Both the position numbers and the translations under genes were made by a program. A stretch of 20,750 nucleotides of DNA. Origin: an uncultured Bergeyella sp. (GTDB taxonomy: Bacteria; Bacteroidota; Bacteroidia; Flavobacteriales; Weeksellaceae). The notes beneath the pieces were generated by a model. The model saw only the letters and a list, made by a program, of their open reading frames with translations, did no database searches and was not told the DNA's origin. Positions 13,998-20,750 of the stretch are shown here, piece after piece (position 1 is the first letter of the stretch; every line of letters starts with the position of its first letter). The stretch covers positions 1-20,750 of the forward strand of contig CAKAOY010000008.1 in assembly GCA_916710115.1 (NCBI GenBank), read 5' to 3'.

Positions 13998-15284
13998 ATG
14001 CAAAAATATTCATTAATGACTGCCGATGAAGCAGTAAAAGTAGTAAAATCTTTTGATAGAATATATGTACAAGCAGGAGCGTCTACACCTACAATACTCA
14101 CTGATGCATTAGCAAAAAGAGCATCAGAACTGAGAGGTGTAGAGGTATCTCATATCATCACAGGAGGAAATGCTGCTTATGCAGATCCAAAATTGGCAGA
14201 TAGTTTTTATGTAAATTCTTTTTTCTTAGCACCGAATGTTCGGCATATTATTGATGCTGGGAATGGTTCTTATACTCCGATTTTTTTGGGGGAATTACCA
14301 AAATTATTTTATGATAAGATAGTACCTATTGATGGGGTATTCATCAGTATTACGCCACCAGATGAAAATGGATACTGCTCATTAGGAGTTTCTGGTGAGG
14401 CATGTTTGGCTGCTATGGAACACGCAAAATATATTATTGCTCAAGTGAATGAATATACTCCGCGGACTTATGGTGATACAATGATACATATCAGTAAGAT
14501 TACTCATTTCGTGGAGCATAATACACCTCTATACGGCTTTGAACCATCTAATGAAGTTTCTGATGTTGAGAATAAAATAGCTACGAATGTAGCTCAATTG
14601 ATAGAAGACGAGGCGACATTGCAGGTGGGAATAGGTTCGGTTCCAGATGCTGTTTTGAAGAAATTAACTCATTTGAAGAATTTGGGGATACACACCGAGT
14701 TACTCACCGATGGACTGGTAGAATTAGCCAAAAAAGGACTGGTAACAGGTGAGAAAAAAGGAACCGATATAGGTAAAATTGTCTGTACATTCGCTTATGG
14801 TTCTCAAAAAATGTATGATTTTATGAATAATAATTCTATCGTAGAGGTTCGTGGTAGTGATTATACTAATAATCCATTTGTGATTGCCAAAAACCCTAAG
14901 ATGGTATCTATTAACTCCGCTATTGAGGTAGATATTACAGGACAAGTTTGTGCAGACTCTATAGGAACGCGTATGTTTTCGGGATGCGGGGGGCAGGTGG
15001 ATTTCGTGAGAGGAGCTGTTCAAAGTAAGGGAGGAATATCTGTAATTGCTCTTAGTTCTACTACTAAAGCTGGAGAGAGCCGTATCGTTCCTGTACTGAA
15101 ACAAGGTGCTGGTGTGGTCACAAGCCGTTTTCAAGTGCAATATGTCGCTACTGAATATGGTATTGTGAATTTGCAAGGGAAAAATCTACAACAACGCCAA
15201 AAAGCATTGATAGAGCTTGCACATCCGAATCATAGAGAGACTATTGATAAAGCCTTCTTTGAGATTAGACAAAAGGATAAATAG
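13998..15284 (+). CDS. acetyl-CoA hydrolase/CoA-transferase family protein (4-hydroxybutyrate or acetate CoA-transferase type)
   Basis: Family I CoA-transferase of 428 residues, cytoplasmic, expected to move CoA between acyl-CoA and acetate or to hydrolyse acetyl-CoA. The N-terminal domain (about 1-195) includes QAGASTPTILTDAL and ISITPPDENGYCSLG. The second part includes VGIGSVPDAVL and LGIHTELLTDG, where Glu234 aligns with the glutamate that forms the glutamyl-CoA intermediate in 4-hydroxybutyrate and butyrate CoA-transferases. The C-terminal AcetylCoA_hyd_C part contains INSAIEVDITGQV, FSGCGGQVDF and VQYVATEYGIVNLQGK. Length is standard. Substrate preference cannot be read from the sequence; acetate or propionate metabolism is most likely. 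A weak promoter-like TATTATTG (13975-13982, one mismatch) lies just upstream. A strong terminator follows. Confidence 0.9.
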   Translation: MQKYSLMTADEAVKVVKSFDRIYVQAGASTPTILTDALAKRASELRGVEVSHIITGGNAAYADPKLADSFYVNSFFLAPNVRHIIDAGNGSYTPIFLGELPKLFYDKIVPIDGVFISITPPDENGYCSLGVSGEACLAAMEHAKYIIAQVNEYTPRTYGDTMIHISKITHFVEHNTPLYGFEPSNEVSDVENKIATNVAQLIEDEATLQVGIGSVPDAVLKKLTHLKNLGIHTELLTDGLVELAKKGLVTGEKKGTDIGKIVCTFAYGSQKMYDFMNNNSIVEVRGSDYTNNPFVIAKNPKMVSINSAIEVDITGQVCADSIGTRMFSGCGGQVDFVRGAVQSKGGISVIALSSTTKAGESRIVPVLKQGAGVVTSRFQVQYVATEYGIVNLQGKNLQQRQKALIELAHPNHRETIDKAFFEIRQKDK

Positions 15285-15319
15285 AAAAATCAATAATATT
15301 TTACCCGCTTTGAAGATAA

Positions 15320-15353
15320 AAAAACACCCTCCAAAATATCGGAGGGTGTTTTT
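15320..15353. terminator. bidirectional intrinsic terminator between the CoA-transferase gene and susD
   Basis: AAAAACACCCTCC (15320-15332) and GGAGGGTGTTTTT (15341-15353) form a perfect 13-pair stem with an 8-base loop. The arms begin with an A run and end with a T run, so the structure terminates in both directions: the plus-strand CoA-transferase transcript (stop at 15284) and the minus-strand susCD transcript (stop at 15383). Confidence 0.93.
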
Positions 15354-15382
15354 CATAGAGTGTGTAAATATTGAATGAGTTA

Positions 15383-16807
15383 TTATCTTCCTACATTGAT
15401 TGTTTTACTGATGTTTTTGTTTGCATCAATTTCTGCTTGAGGGATTTGCATATAGAAACGCTTATCATTTGGAGCGATATCTATAGTGACACTATGAGTA
15501 TTGTCTCTCTTAATACCTCTTTGTAGTCTTTTGGCGTCAAACCACTCAACACCGATTTCTCCATAGAGTTCTTTTCTTCTTTCTAAGAGAATTTCTTCGA
15601 GTAGGGCATTTCCCGTATTAGAAGATTTTACGGCAGATGGGTCTCTATTTACTTGTAGTTGATAGAGTAAATTATGAGCCGAAGTTTCATTTCCAAGATG
15701 ATAATAAGCTTCTGCTTCTGCCAAAATCATCTCAGGAGTTCTTACCAATGCTACATCGGCGGAGTTACTATATTTAAATTTGGAAGTACGGAATTTTCCT
15801 TGATTACCAAGATCTTCGTAGAAAAGTCTTCTTACATCGGTATTAGAGAATTTTCCAACCAAGTTTTCTGCAATCCAACCGTCGTACCACTCTGCACCGA
15901 GGAAGCCATATGGAGTCATTGCCCAAGTGATAGATTGGTCTTCTGTTTGTGGTAGTGCGAGTATCCACTCGGTATTTTTCATTTCGTCGAAACCACTTCC
16001 ATAGGACGATGCATCAAGGGCGTTTTCTACAGAACCTCCATAGGCAAGATTAGCATACTCTTTTACCTTATTCCAATAAGTTGCATTATTTGTATTTCCG
16101 GCCAAGACTTGATATACTCTTGCCGCTAAGGCATAGGTTACTGTTTTGTTATAGTAAGATTTATCTATACGCTCGGTGGTTCCGTATTCGAGAGCTTTTT
16201 CTATATCGGATAGGATGAAGTCGTACATTTCCTTTTGAGTAGAAAGAGGTTTTCCTTCTCTAAGCCCTGATTGAGTATATATAGGCGGAGCGAAAGCTGA
16301 AGGGTCTAAGGTATAAGTTTGTTGGAATTCTTGACTTAATTCAAAATAATACCAAGCTCTCATTGTATATGCCTGAGCTAATAGCGGACGCTTATCACTA
16401 TCGGTAATTTTGGTAGATTCCGTCATTCCTGTGATGAAGGCATTTGTCTCTCTGATTAGGGAGTATAGTAAATCCCAAGTAAAGTCTGGTCTATCACTAT
16501 TTGCAAATCTATTAATATACTGATAATCACCAGAGAACCAAGCGGTTGTAGGTAGGGATATATCAGTTCCCTTTACACTTCGTGCATAGTACATAGATGC
16601 TATATTAGCAGTTTCAGCACCACTGTGATAGTTTCTAGAAAATCTAAGAATCCCAGCAATGTGAGAGCGTGCGTTATCCAAGCTACTATACACTTTATCA
16701 GGTGTAAGTGCAGACAGTGGGCGTGGCTCGTTTAGGTACTCTTCTCTGCAAGATTGCATAGAAAGAGTCAGTGCCATTAATCCAATAAATATTTTTTTAG
16801 TGTTCAT
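15383..16807 (-). CDS. SusD/RagB-family outer-membrane nutrient-binding lipoprotein
   Basis: Surface lipoprotein of 474 residues that caps a SusC-type transporter and binds its substrate. The signal peptide ends in lipobox MQSC with lipidated Cys20. The following Arg-Glu-Glu resembles the basic-acidic-acidic surface-export signal described in Flavobacteriia. Downstream are SusD features: EPRPLSALTPDKVY near the N-terminus, an Arg/Tyr-rich helical region with RAWYYFELSQ, and the C-terminal LLEEILLERRKELYGEIGVEWFDAKRL segment. The end NISKTINVGR is also typical. It follows susC by 18 bases on the same transcript. No glycosidase, protease or sigma/anti-sigma gene is next to the pair, so the ligand (glycan, peptide or other) is unknown. 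Length is slightly under many glycan-binding SusD proteins. Confidence 0.93.
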   Translation of the reverse strand: MNTKKIFIGLMALTLSMQSCREEYLNEPRPLSALTPDKVYSSLDNARSHIAGILRFSRNYHSGAETANIASMYYARSVKGTDISLPTTAWFSGDYQYINRFANSDRPDFTWDLLYSLIRETNAFITGMTESTKITDSDKRPLLAQAYTMRAWYYFELSQEFQQTYTLDPSAFAPPIYTQSGLREGKPLSTQKEMYDFILSDIEKALEYGTTERIDKSYYNKTVTYALAARVYQVLAGNTNNATYWNKVKEYANLAYGGSVENALDASSYGSGFDEMKNTEWILALPQTEDQSITWAMTPYGFLGAEWYDGWIAENLVGKFSNTDVRRLFYEDLGNQGKFRTSKFKYSNSADVALVRTPEMILAEAEAYYHLGNETSAHNLLYQLQVNRDPSAVKSSNTGNALLEEILLERRKELYGEIGVEWFDAKRLQRGIKRDNTHSVTIDIAPNDKRFYMQIPQAEIDANKNISKTINVGR

Positions 16808-16825
16808 TTCTTTCAGTATTAAAAA

Positions 16826-19804
16826 TTAAAATCCTAATGTAAATCCTACGGATAATGTTTTCATTAATGGAGAATAGTTACCAGTAACTCCCGAAATACC
16901 TTGTTCTGGGTCTATCCCTTTGTGAGATTGCCAAGTAAATATATTATCTGCTTGGAAGAATAATCTAAGAGATTTAGCTCCGATAGTTTCTAATGTTTCA
17001 GGGGATATATTATAGCCGAGAGTAATGGATTTTAATCTGATATAATCATTATTGAATAAGAACCTTGTGGAGGTAGATGAGTTCAATGTGTAAGATATAG
17101 TTGCGATATTCATTGGAACGTCGGTAATATCACCTGGGCTTTGCCATGCTTTCTTCACATCTGCTGACTGCTGAGATTGATCTACAAGGTTAGACATTAG
17201 TCCATTGTAGGTGCTATCATATACTTTGCTACCAAAACTGAAATTAAGTAGTAGGTTGAGGTCAAAATTCTTATATTTAAAATAGTTGGTAAGCCCCCCT
17301 GTAAATTTTGGCATAGAGGTTCCTACATAAGACCTATTTTGCTCTAAGTTGGCAATATTATAGTCGGAAGTGATTTTTCTGGAACCATCAGTATTATATT
17401 CGTTGATATACCATTGTCCTTGTCCTGTTTTAGGATTTACACCTGCCCACTCTGGCAAGAAGAAGTCATACATAGAGCGACCTACTTCCCATCGTTTGGT
17501 AGAACCTAATACCTTTTCTTGTGAAAGTTGTAAGATTCTGTTTTTCACAGTAGAGATATTGAAGTTTGTAGTCCATAGGAAATCATCCGTCTTGATATTG
17601 GTAGAATTCAGAGTAAGTTCCCAACCATAGTTTTTGATACTACCCATATTGGTTGTGATAGAACTTGTACCAGTGGATTCTGGTAGAGGTACCGAATATA
17701 TGAGGTCTATCGAGCGTTTTTCAAAATATTCTATACTACCATTTATTCTTCTGTTGAATAGAGTGAAGTCAGCTCCAGCATTCACAGATGCAGTTTTTTC
17801 CCAAGATAGGTTTCTATCCACACTGTTCCCTTGCAGGATTCCCACCGCATCAAGTTGAGGGTATCCAGAATTATATATCATCATATAAGGGAAGTAGTCA
17901 CTCGTATTACTATTACCAAGTTCTCCATAAGAAGCTCTTAGTTTTAAATTGTTAATATACTTATTAGGTTTAAAGAAGTTTTCACGAGTAACGACCCACG
18001 AAGCTCCTGTGGAGAAGAATTTACCCCAACGAATACCTTCTGCGAAACGAGATGAACCATCGGTACGGAAGGACCCTTCTAAGAAATATTTATTAGCGTA
18101 GTTATATGATAACCTTCCCAAGTAAGATACCAATCTTTCTCTCCAAAGATTTCCTCCGAGTTCTGTTTTTTTCGTTGCAGCGTCTAATGCCGTTACCCCA
18201 GTAGAGAACCCTCTTCCTGTTGCATTAAATGGTTCATAGGTATATTGATATACCTCAAAGATACCTTGCCCAGTGAGGTTATGCTCTCCGAAGCGTCTGT
18301 TATAGTTGAGGCTGTTGGTAAAGTTGATAGTCTTATTAAGATTTCTCGTTTGGCTAATTTCCCCTTTAATATCCTTCGTTCCAGTATATCCATATAGATT
18401 ATTACCATAGGAGAAATAGTCATAAACGGAAAATTCATAACCTAATTGAGACTTGAAACTGAGGTAAGGATTAAATACTGCTTCTAAGTATCCATTACCG
18501 ATTACATTATATTCTTTTCTTATATAGTTGTTATAGTGCAAATCACCAAGGATATTGAATGTAGCCCTAGCAGAGGTAGGTCTTTTGCCGTTGATATTAT
18601 TGCCATTGACACCTAGTCCATCACCATAGTCAAACATAGGGTTTCCGAAATCGTCTTTTGCAATTTCTCCATTTTTCATTTGATATGCTGGATAGATATT
18701 AGGCATTAGGTATATCCATTCTGTTACCCCATTTGTTCCAGACTGAGGTGGAACATTAGCTGTAGTAGCACTGAATGAGCTTCTCATCCCTGCGTTGAGC
18801 CAATTATTGAGTTTAGAGTCTATGTTCATTCTTAGACCAGTTCTCTCAAAATCAGATGTTTTTACTACGCCATCCATTTTTAGGTAATCTGCGGCGAAGA
18901 AATAACGCGTATTGGAACTACCGCCACTCATATCGAATCTATATTCTTGCTTGAATGCAGCTTTATTGAATAGTTCTTTTTCCCAATCAGTATCCCAAAG
19001 GAGCTTGGCTCCATTTACGAGATTACCATTTTCGTCAATAGGTCTATCGACATTATAAGGGTTATATCCTAAGTACTTTATAAGTTCGTTAGAAGCAAAG
19101 GTATTAGCTTCTGCAAGGTCTCCTGCTACGAGATTTCCATTTGCATCAATATTTAGGAGGTTATTTACCGTATATAATTTTTTGTTTCTTAGTGCTTGCC
19201 AAGTGTATTTTACATAATCTTCTGCACCGAGTAATTTATGAAGTCTCACAGCTCGTGAGGATACTCCTACCAACGAAGTGAAATTAAAGGTTGGTTTTCC
19301 GTTTAATTTACCATTTTTAGTAGTGATTACGATTACCCCATTAGCCGCCCTAGAACCATATACTGCAGATGAAGCAGCGTCTTTCAAGACATTCATTGAT
19401 TCTATTTGGTCTTGAGAGATGTTGTTGAGGTTACCATTATAAGGAACCCCATCAAGTATAATAAGAGGATAGCTAGAAGCTGAAATAGAGCCAACTCCAC
19501 GGATGTAGATTTGTGGAGATGCACCTGGTTGCCCCGATGTTGTATAGATATTTACCCCAGCAGTAGAACCTTGTAATGCCGTAGCGACATTGGTTGCTTG
19601 TTGGGTTTTCAGTACTTTACTATCGACAGATGAGATAGCTCCTACGATGGCTTCTTTTTTCTGTTTTCCGTATGCCACAGTAAGGACAACATCTTCTATT
19701 TTTGTTACCTTTGTGGAATCACTCTTCGTTTTTTGTCCCATAGCGAGTCCTTGCCCTAAGAAGAACAATACTCCTGCTCCGATTATTTTAGAATTGAAAC
19801 TCAC
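16826..19804 (-). CDS. SusC/RagA-family TonB-dependent outer-membrane transporter
   Basis: Outer-membrane importer of 992 residues energised by TonB-ExbBD and working with the SusD protein encoded next. The GTG start at 19804 is supported by an in-frame TAA six bases upstream, absence of another early start and a promoter about 23 bases away. The signal peptide ends near AMGQ. A probable TonB box EDVVLTVAYG (about 37-46) comes almost at once. The plug follows (about 50-170) with LQGSTAGVNIYTTSGQPGAS, IRGVGSI, LIILDGVPYNG and the SusC signature SAVYGSRAANGVIVITTKNG. The rest is a barrel ending in VGFTLGF with a C-terminal aromatic residue. The carboxypeptidase-regulatory-like domain that precedes the plug in many SusC proteins is missing, a known compact variant in Weeksellaceae. 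Confidence 0.94.
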   Translation of the reverse strand: MSFNSKIIGAGVLFFLGQGLAMGQKTKSDSTKVTKIEDVVLTVAYGKQKKEAIVGAISSVDSKVLKTQQATNVATALQGSTAGVNIYTTSGQPGASPQIYIRGVGSISASSYPLIILDGVPYNGNLNNISQDQIESMNVLKDAASSAVYGSRAANGVIVITTKNGKLNGKPTFNFTSLVGVSSRAVRLHKLLGAEDYVKYTWQALRNKKLYTVNNLLNIDANGNLVAGDLAEANTFASNELIKYLGYNPYNVDRPIDENGNLVNGAKLLWDTDWEKELFNKAAFKQEYRFDMSGGSSNTRYFFAADYLKMDGVVKTSDFERTGLRMNIDSKLNNWLNAGMRSSFSATTANVPPQSGTNGVTEWIYLMPNIYPAYQMKNGEIAKDDFGNPMFDYGDGLGVNGNNINGKRPTSARATFNILGDLHYNNYIRKEYNVIGNGYLEAVFNPYLSFKSQLGYEFSVYDYFSYGNNLYGYTGTKDIKGEISQTRNLNKTINFTNSLNYNRRFGEHNLTGQGIFEVYQYTYEPFNATGRGFSTGVTALDAATKKTELGGNLWRERLVSYLGRLSYNYANKYFLEGSFRTDGSSRFAEGIRWGKFFSTGASWVVTRENFFKPNKYINNLKLRASYGELGNSNTSDYFPYMMIYNSGYPQLDAVGILQGNSVDRNLSWEKTASVNAGADFTLFNRRINGSIEYFEKRSIDLIYSVPLPESTGTSSITTNMGSIKNYGWELTLNSTNIKTDDFLWTTNFNISTVKNRILQLSQEKVLGSTKRWEVGRSMYDFFLPEWAGVNPKTGQGQWYINEYNTDGSRKITSDYNIANLEQNRSYVGTSMPKFTGGLTNYFKYKNFDLNLLLNFSFGSKVYDSTYNGLMSNLVDQSQQSADVKKAWQSPGDITDVPMNIATISYTLNSSTSTRFLFNNDYIRLKSITLGYNISPETLETIGAKSLRLFFQADNIFTWQSHKGIDPEQGISGVTGNYSPLMKTLSVGFTLGF

Positions 19805-19826
19805 TTTTTATTTTTTTATTTGAATA

Positions 19827-19834
19827 CAAAAATA
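19827..19834 (-). promoter_or_regulatory. -7 promoter element of susC-susD
   Basis: TATTTTTG on the minus strand matches TAnnTTTG exactly and lies 22 bases upstream of the susC GTG, predicting a leader of about 16 bases. The -33 position has only TTTTCG with a 17-base spacer, a weak match. No operator repeat is evident. Confidence 0.65.
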
Positions 19835-19906
19835 TAAAAAAAATTAATATACGAAAATTTTTTAGTGAAATTTTCTTAAATTTTTACTAATTATAGAGAA
19901 AAATTG

Positions 19907-19931
19907 AGGCTTCACCGTAGTGGCGAAGCCT
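19907..19931 (-). terminator. intrinsic terminator downstream of the ABC ATPase gene
   Basis: AGGCTTC (19907-19913) pairs with GAAGCCT (19925-19931), extended inward after one mismatch by two C-G pairs around loop GTAG. Read on the minus strand it lies 32 bases after the ATPase stop and is followed by TCAATTTTTCTC, a U-rich tail. A T run (19942-19947) also lies on the plus-strand side, but no plus-strand gene leads into it. Confidence 0.8.
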
Positions 19932-19963
19932 TGTGTAGGAATTTTTTCTGATTTTATGAGGAT

Positions 19964-20740
19964 TTATAGATGAAAGTTTTTGTTTGCGAGTTTGAAATTT
20001 CTCACATCACGAAATAAATCCGAAGAATATACAAAATCAATGAGATTTTGGTTGTCAGCATCTATTAGGATATCCTTATTACCTTCCCATTCTTTGATAC
20101 CCAATCGTAGATAGACGATTTTCTCACCTATAGTCATCACAGAGTTCATATCATGGGTATTGATGATAGTAGTTGTTTGATATTCTTCAGTAATTTCCAC
20201 AAGTAGTTCATCTATCACATTAGATGTGTATGGGTCAAGTCCTGAGTTGGGTTCATCGCAGAAGAGATATTTAGGATTATTTACGATAGCTCTTGCTATG
20301 GCTACTCTTTTCTGCATACCACCAGATATTTCGGATGGATATTTTTTGTCGGCATTTTCCAACCTCACGCGCCCCATTACCTCTTTTACGCGTTTTTGTT
20401 TTTCGGTATAGGTTAGGTTAGTAAACATATCTAGCGGGAAGGCGATATTTTCGGATACAGTCATAGAATCAAACAAGGCACTTCCTTGGAATACGGTTCC
20501 TATCTCGGATCGGAGGTCTTGCTTTTGTTTTGTGTTCATTTTTGTAATGTCCCTTCCATCAAATAAGATACTTCCGCTTGATGGTTCATAGACATTGAGT
20601 AGAGATTTTAGGAAAACAGTCTTTCCTGAGCCACTTTGTCCTATTATAAGGTTGATTTTTCCGGTATCTAATGTTGTGGTAACTCCTTTGAGAATCTCCA
20701 CATCGTTGAAACTTTTTTTAAGATTTTTTACTTCAATCAT
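19964..20740 (-). CDS. ABC transporter ATP-binding protein, MlaF type
   Basis: Cytoplasmic ATPase of 258 residues with all nucleotide-binding motifs: Walker A GQSGSGKT at 34-41, Q-loop Gln85 in VFQGSALFDSMTV, signature SGGMQ at 139-143, Walker B YLFCDEP ending at 164, and H-loop His196 in INTHD. The wording FQGSALFDSMTVSENIAFPL is typical of MlaF and related ATPases that power MCE-type lipid transport between the inner and outer membrane. The permease (MlaE) and MCE protein genes normally next to it would lie outside the window, beyond 20750. The ATG at 20740 is preceded by an A-rich stretch and no promoter is visible in the ten remaining bases. It is the last gene of its transcript, ending at a terminator. 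Assignment to lipid transport rests on motif similarity alone. Confidence 0.85.
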   Translation of the reverse strand: MIEVKNLKKSFNDVEILKGVTTTLDTGKINLIIGQSGSGKTVFLKSLLNVYEPSSGSILFDGRDITKMNTKQKQDLRSEIGTVFQGSALFDSMTVSENIAFPLDMFTNLTYTEKQKRVKEVMGRVRLENADKKYPSEISGGMQKRVAIARAIVNNPKYLFCDEPNSGLDPYTSNVIDELLVEITEEYQTTTIINTHDMNSVMTIGEKIVYLRLGIKEWEGNKDILIDADNQNLIDFVYSSDLFRDVRNFKLANKNFHL

Positions 20741-20750
20741 TTTATTTTTA

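Noticed and set aside
14724..15176. 150-codon open frame antisense to the CoA-transferase gene
   Set aside because: It lies entirely within a strongly supported gene, its product is low-complexity with no recognisable motif, and no promoter precedes it.
1..20750. Search for CRISPR arrays, insertion sequences, integrases, tRNA genes and toxin-antitoxin pairs
   Set aside because: No regularly spaced repeats, transposase motifs, cloverleaf-like sequences or small paired genes were seen; essentially all DNA is accounted for by ordinary genes and short gaps.

Overview
The window looks like a chromosomal segment of an AT-rich member of the Bacteroidota, most likely class Flavobacteriia and close to the Weeksellaceae (Chryseobacterium/Riemerella/Bergeyella type). 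The support is a fused CcoN-CcoO cbb3 oxidase gene followed by ccoQ and a one-heme CcoP, a SusC/SusD pair, the absence of purine-rich ribosome binding sites, and repeated exact matches to the Bacteroidota -7 promoter element TAnnTTTG. The family placement is inference; no 16S gene is present.

Layout. (1) 2-2095, plus strand: murB (peptidoglycan precursor) and aroC (chorismate). (2) 2092-4222: a secreted SGNH esterase-like protein carrying an internal LysM domain (minus) and an omega-amidase-like nitrilase (plus), fired divergently from one compact 40-bp bidirectional promoter. (3) 4219-10726, minus strand: the cbb3 oxidase locus in the order ccoS, ccoNO, ccoQ (57 residues, easily missed), ccoP, ccoG, fixH/ccoH and a UreH_2/DsbD-like membrane protein. 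It is followed, reading upward, by a 381-base very AT-rich gap and a divergent Crp/Fnr-family regulator (11114-11824). The copper ATPase gene ccoI/fixI, often found between these two, is absent here. (4) 11926-15284, plus strand: panB, a RluA-type pseudouridine synthase, a small exported barrel-like protein and an acetyl-CoA hydrolase/CoA-transferase. (5) 15383-19804, minus strand: a susC-susD pair with no enzyme genes beside it. (6) 19964-20740, minus strand: an MlaF-like ABC ATPase whose operon partners would lie beyond the window edge.

How the genes work together. The cco block encodes the structural subunits and several assembly factors of a high-affinity terminal oxidase. The neighbouring Crp/Fnr protein is a candidate regulator, but it has no N-terminal cysteine cluster of the oxygen-sensing Fnr type. 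The remaining genes are mostly housekeeping (wall, shikimate, pantothenate, RNA modification) or envelope transport.

Several longest open frames start with TTG upstream of the real start. At two of them (3418-3420 and 3455-3457) the TTG is itself the end of a -7 promoter element, so the downstream ATG was chosen. I see no phage, transposon, CRISPR array, tRNA or rRNA. I did not find a clearly new multi-gene system. The most unusual items are the bidirectional promoter, the LysM-in-SGNH architecture, two convergent gene pairs locked together by shared TTAA stop codons, and the long hairpin between ccoP and ccoG.
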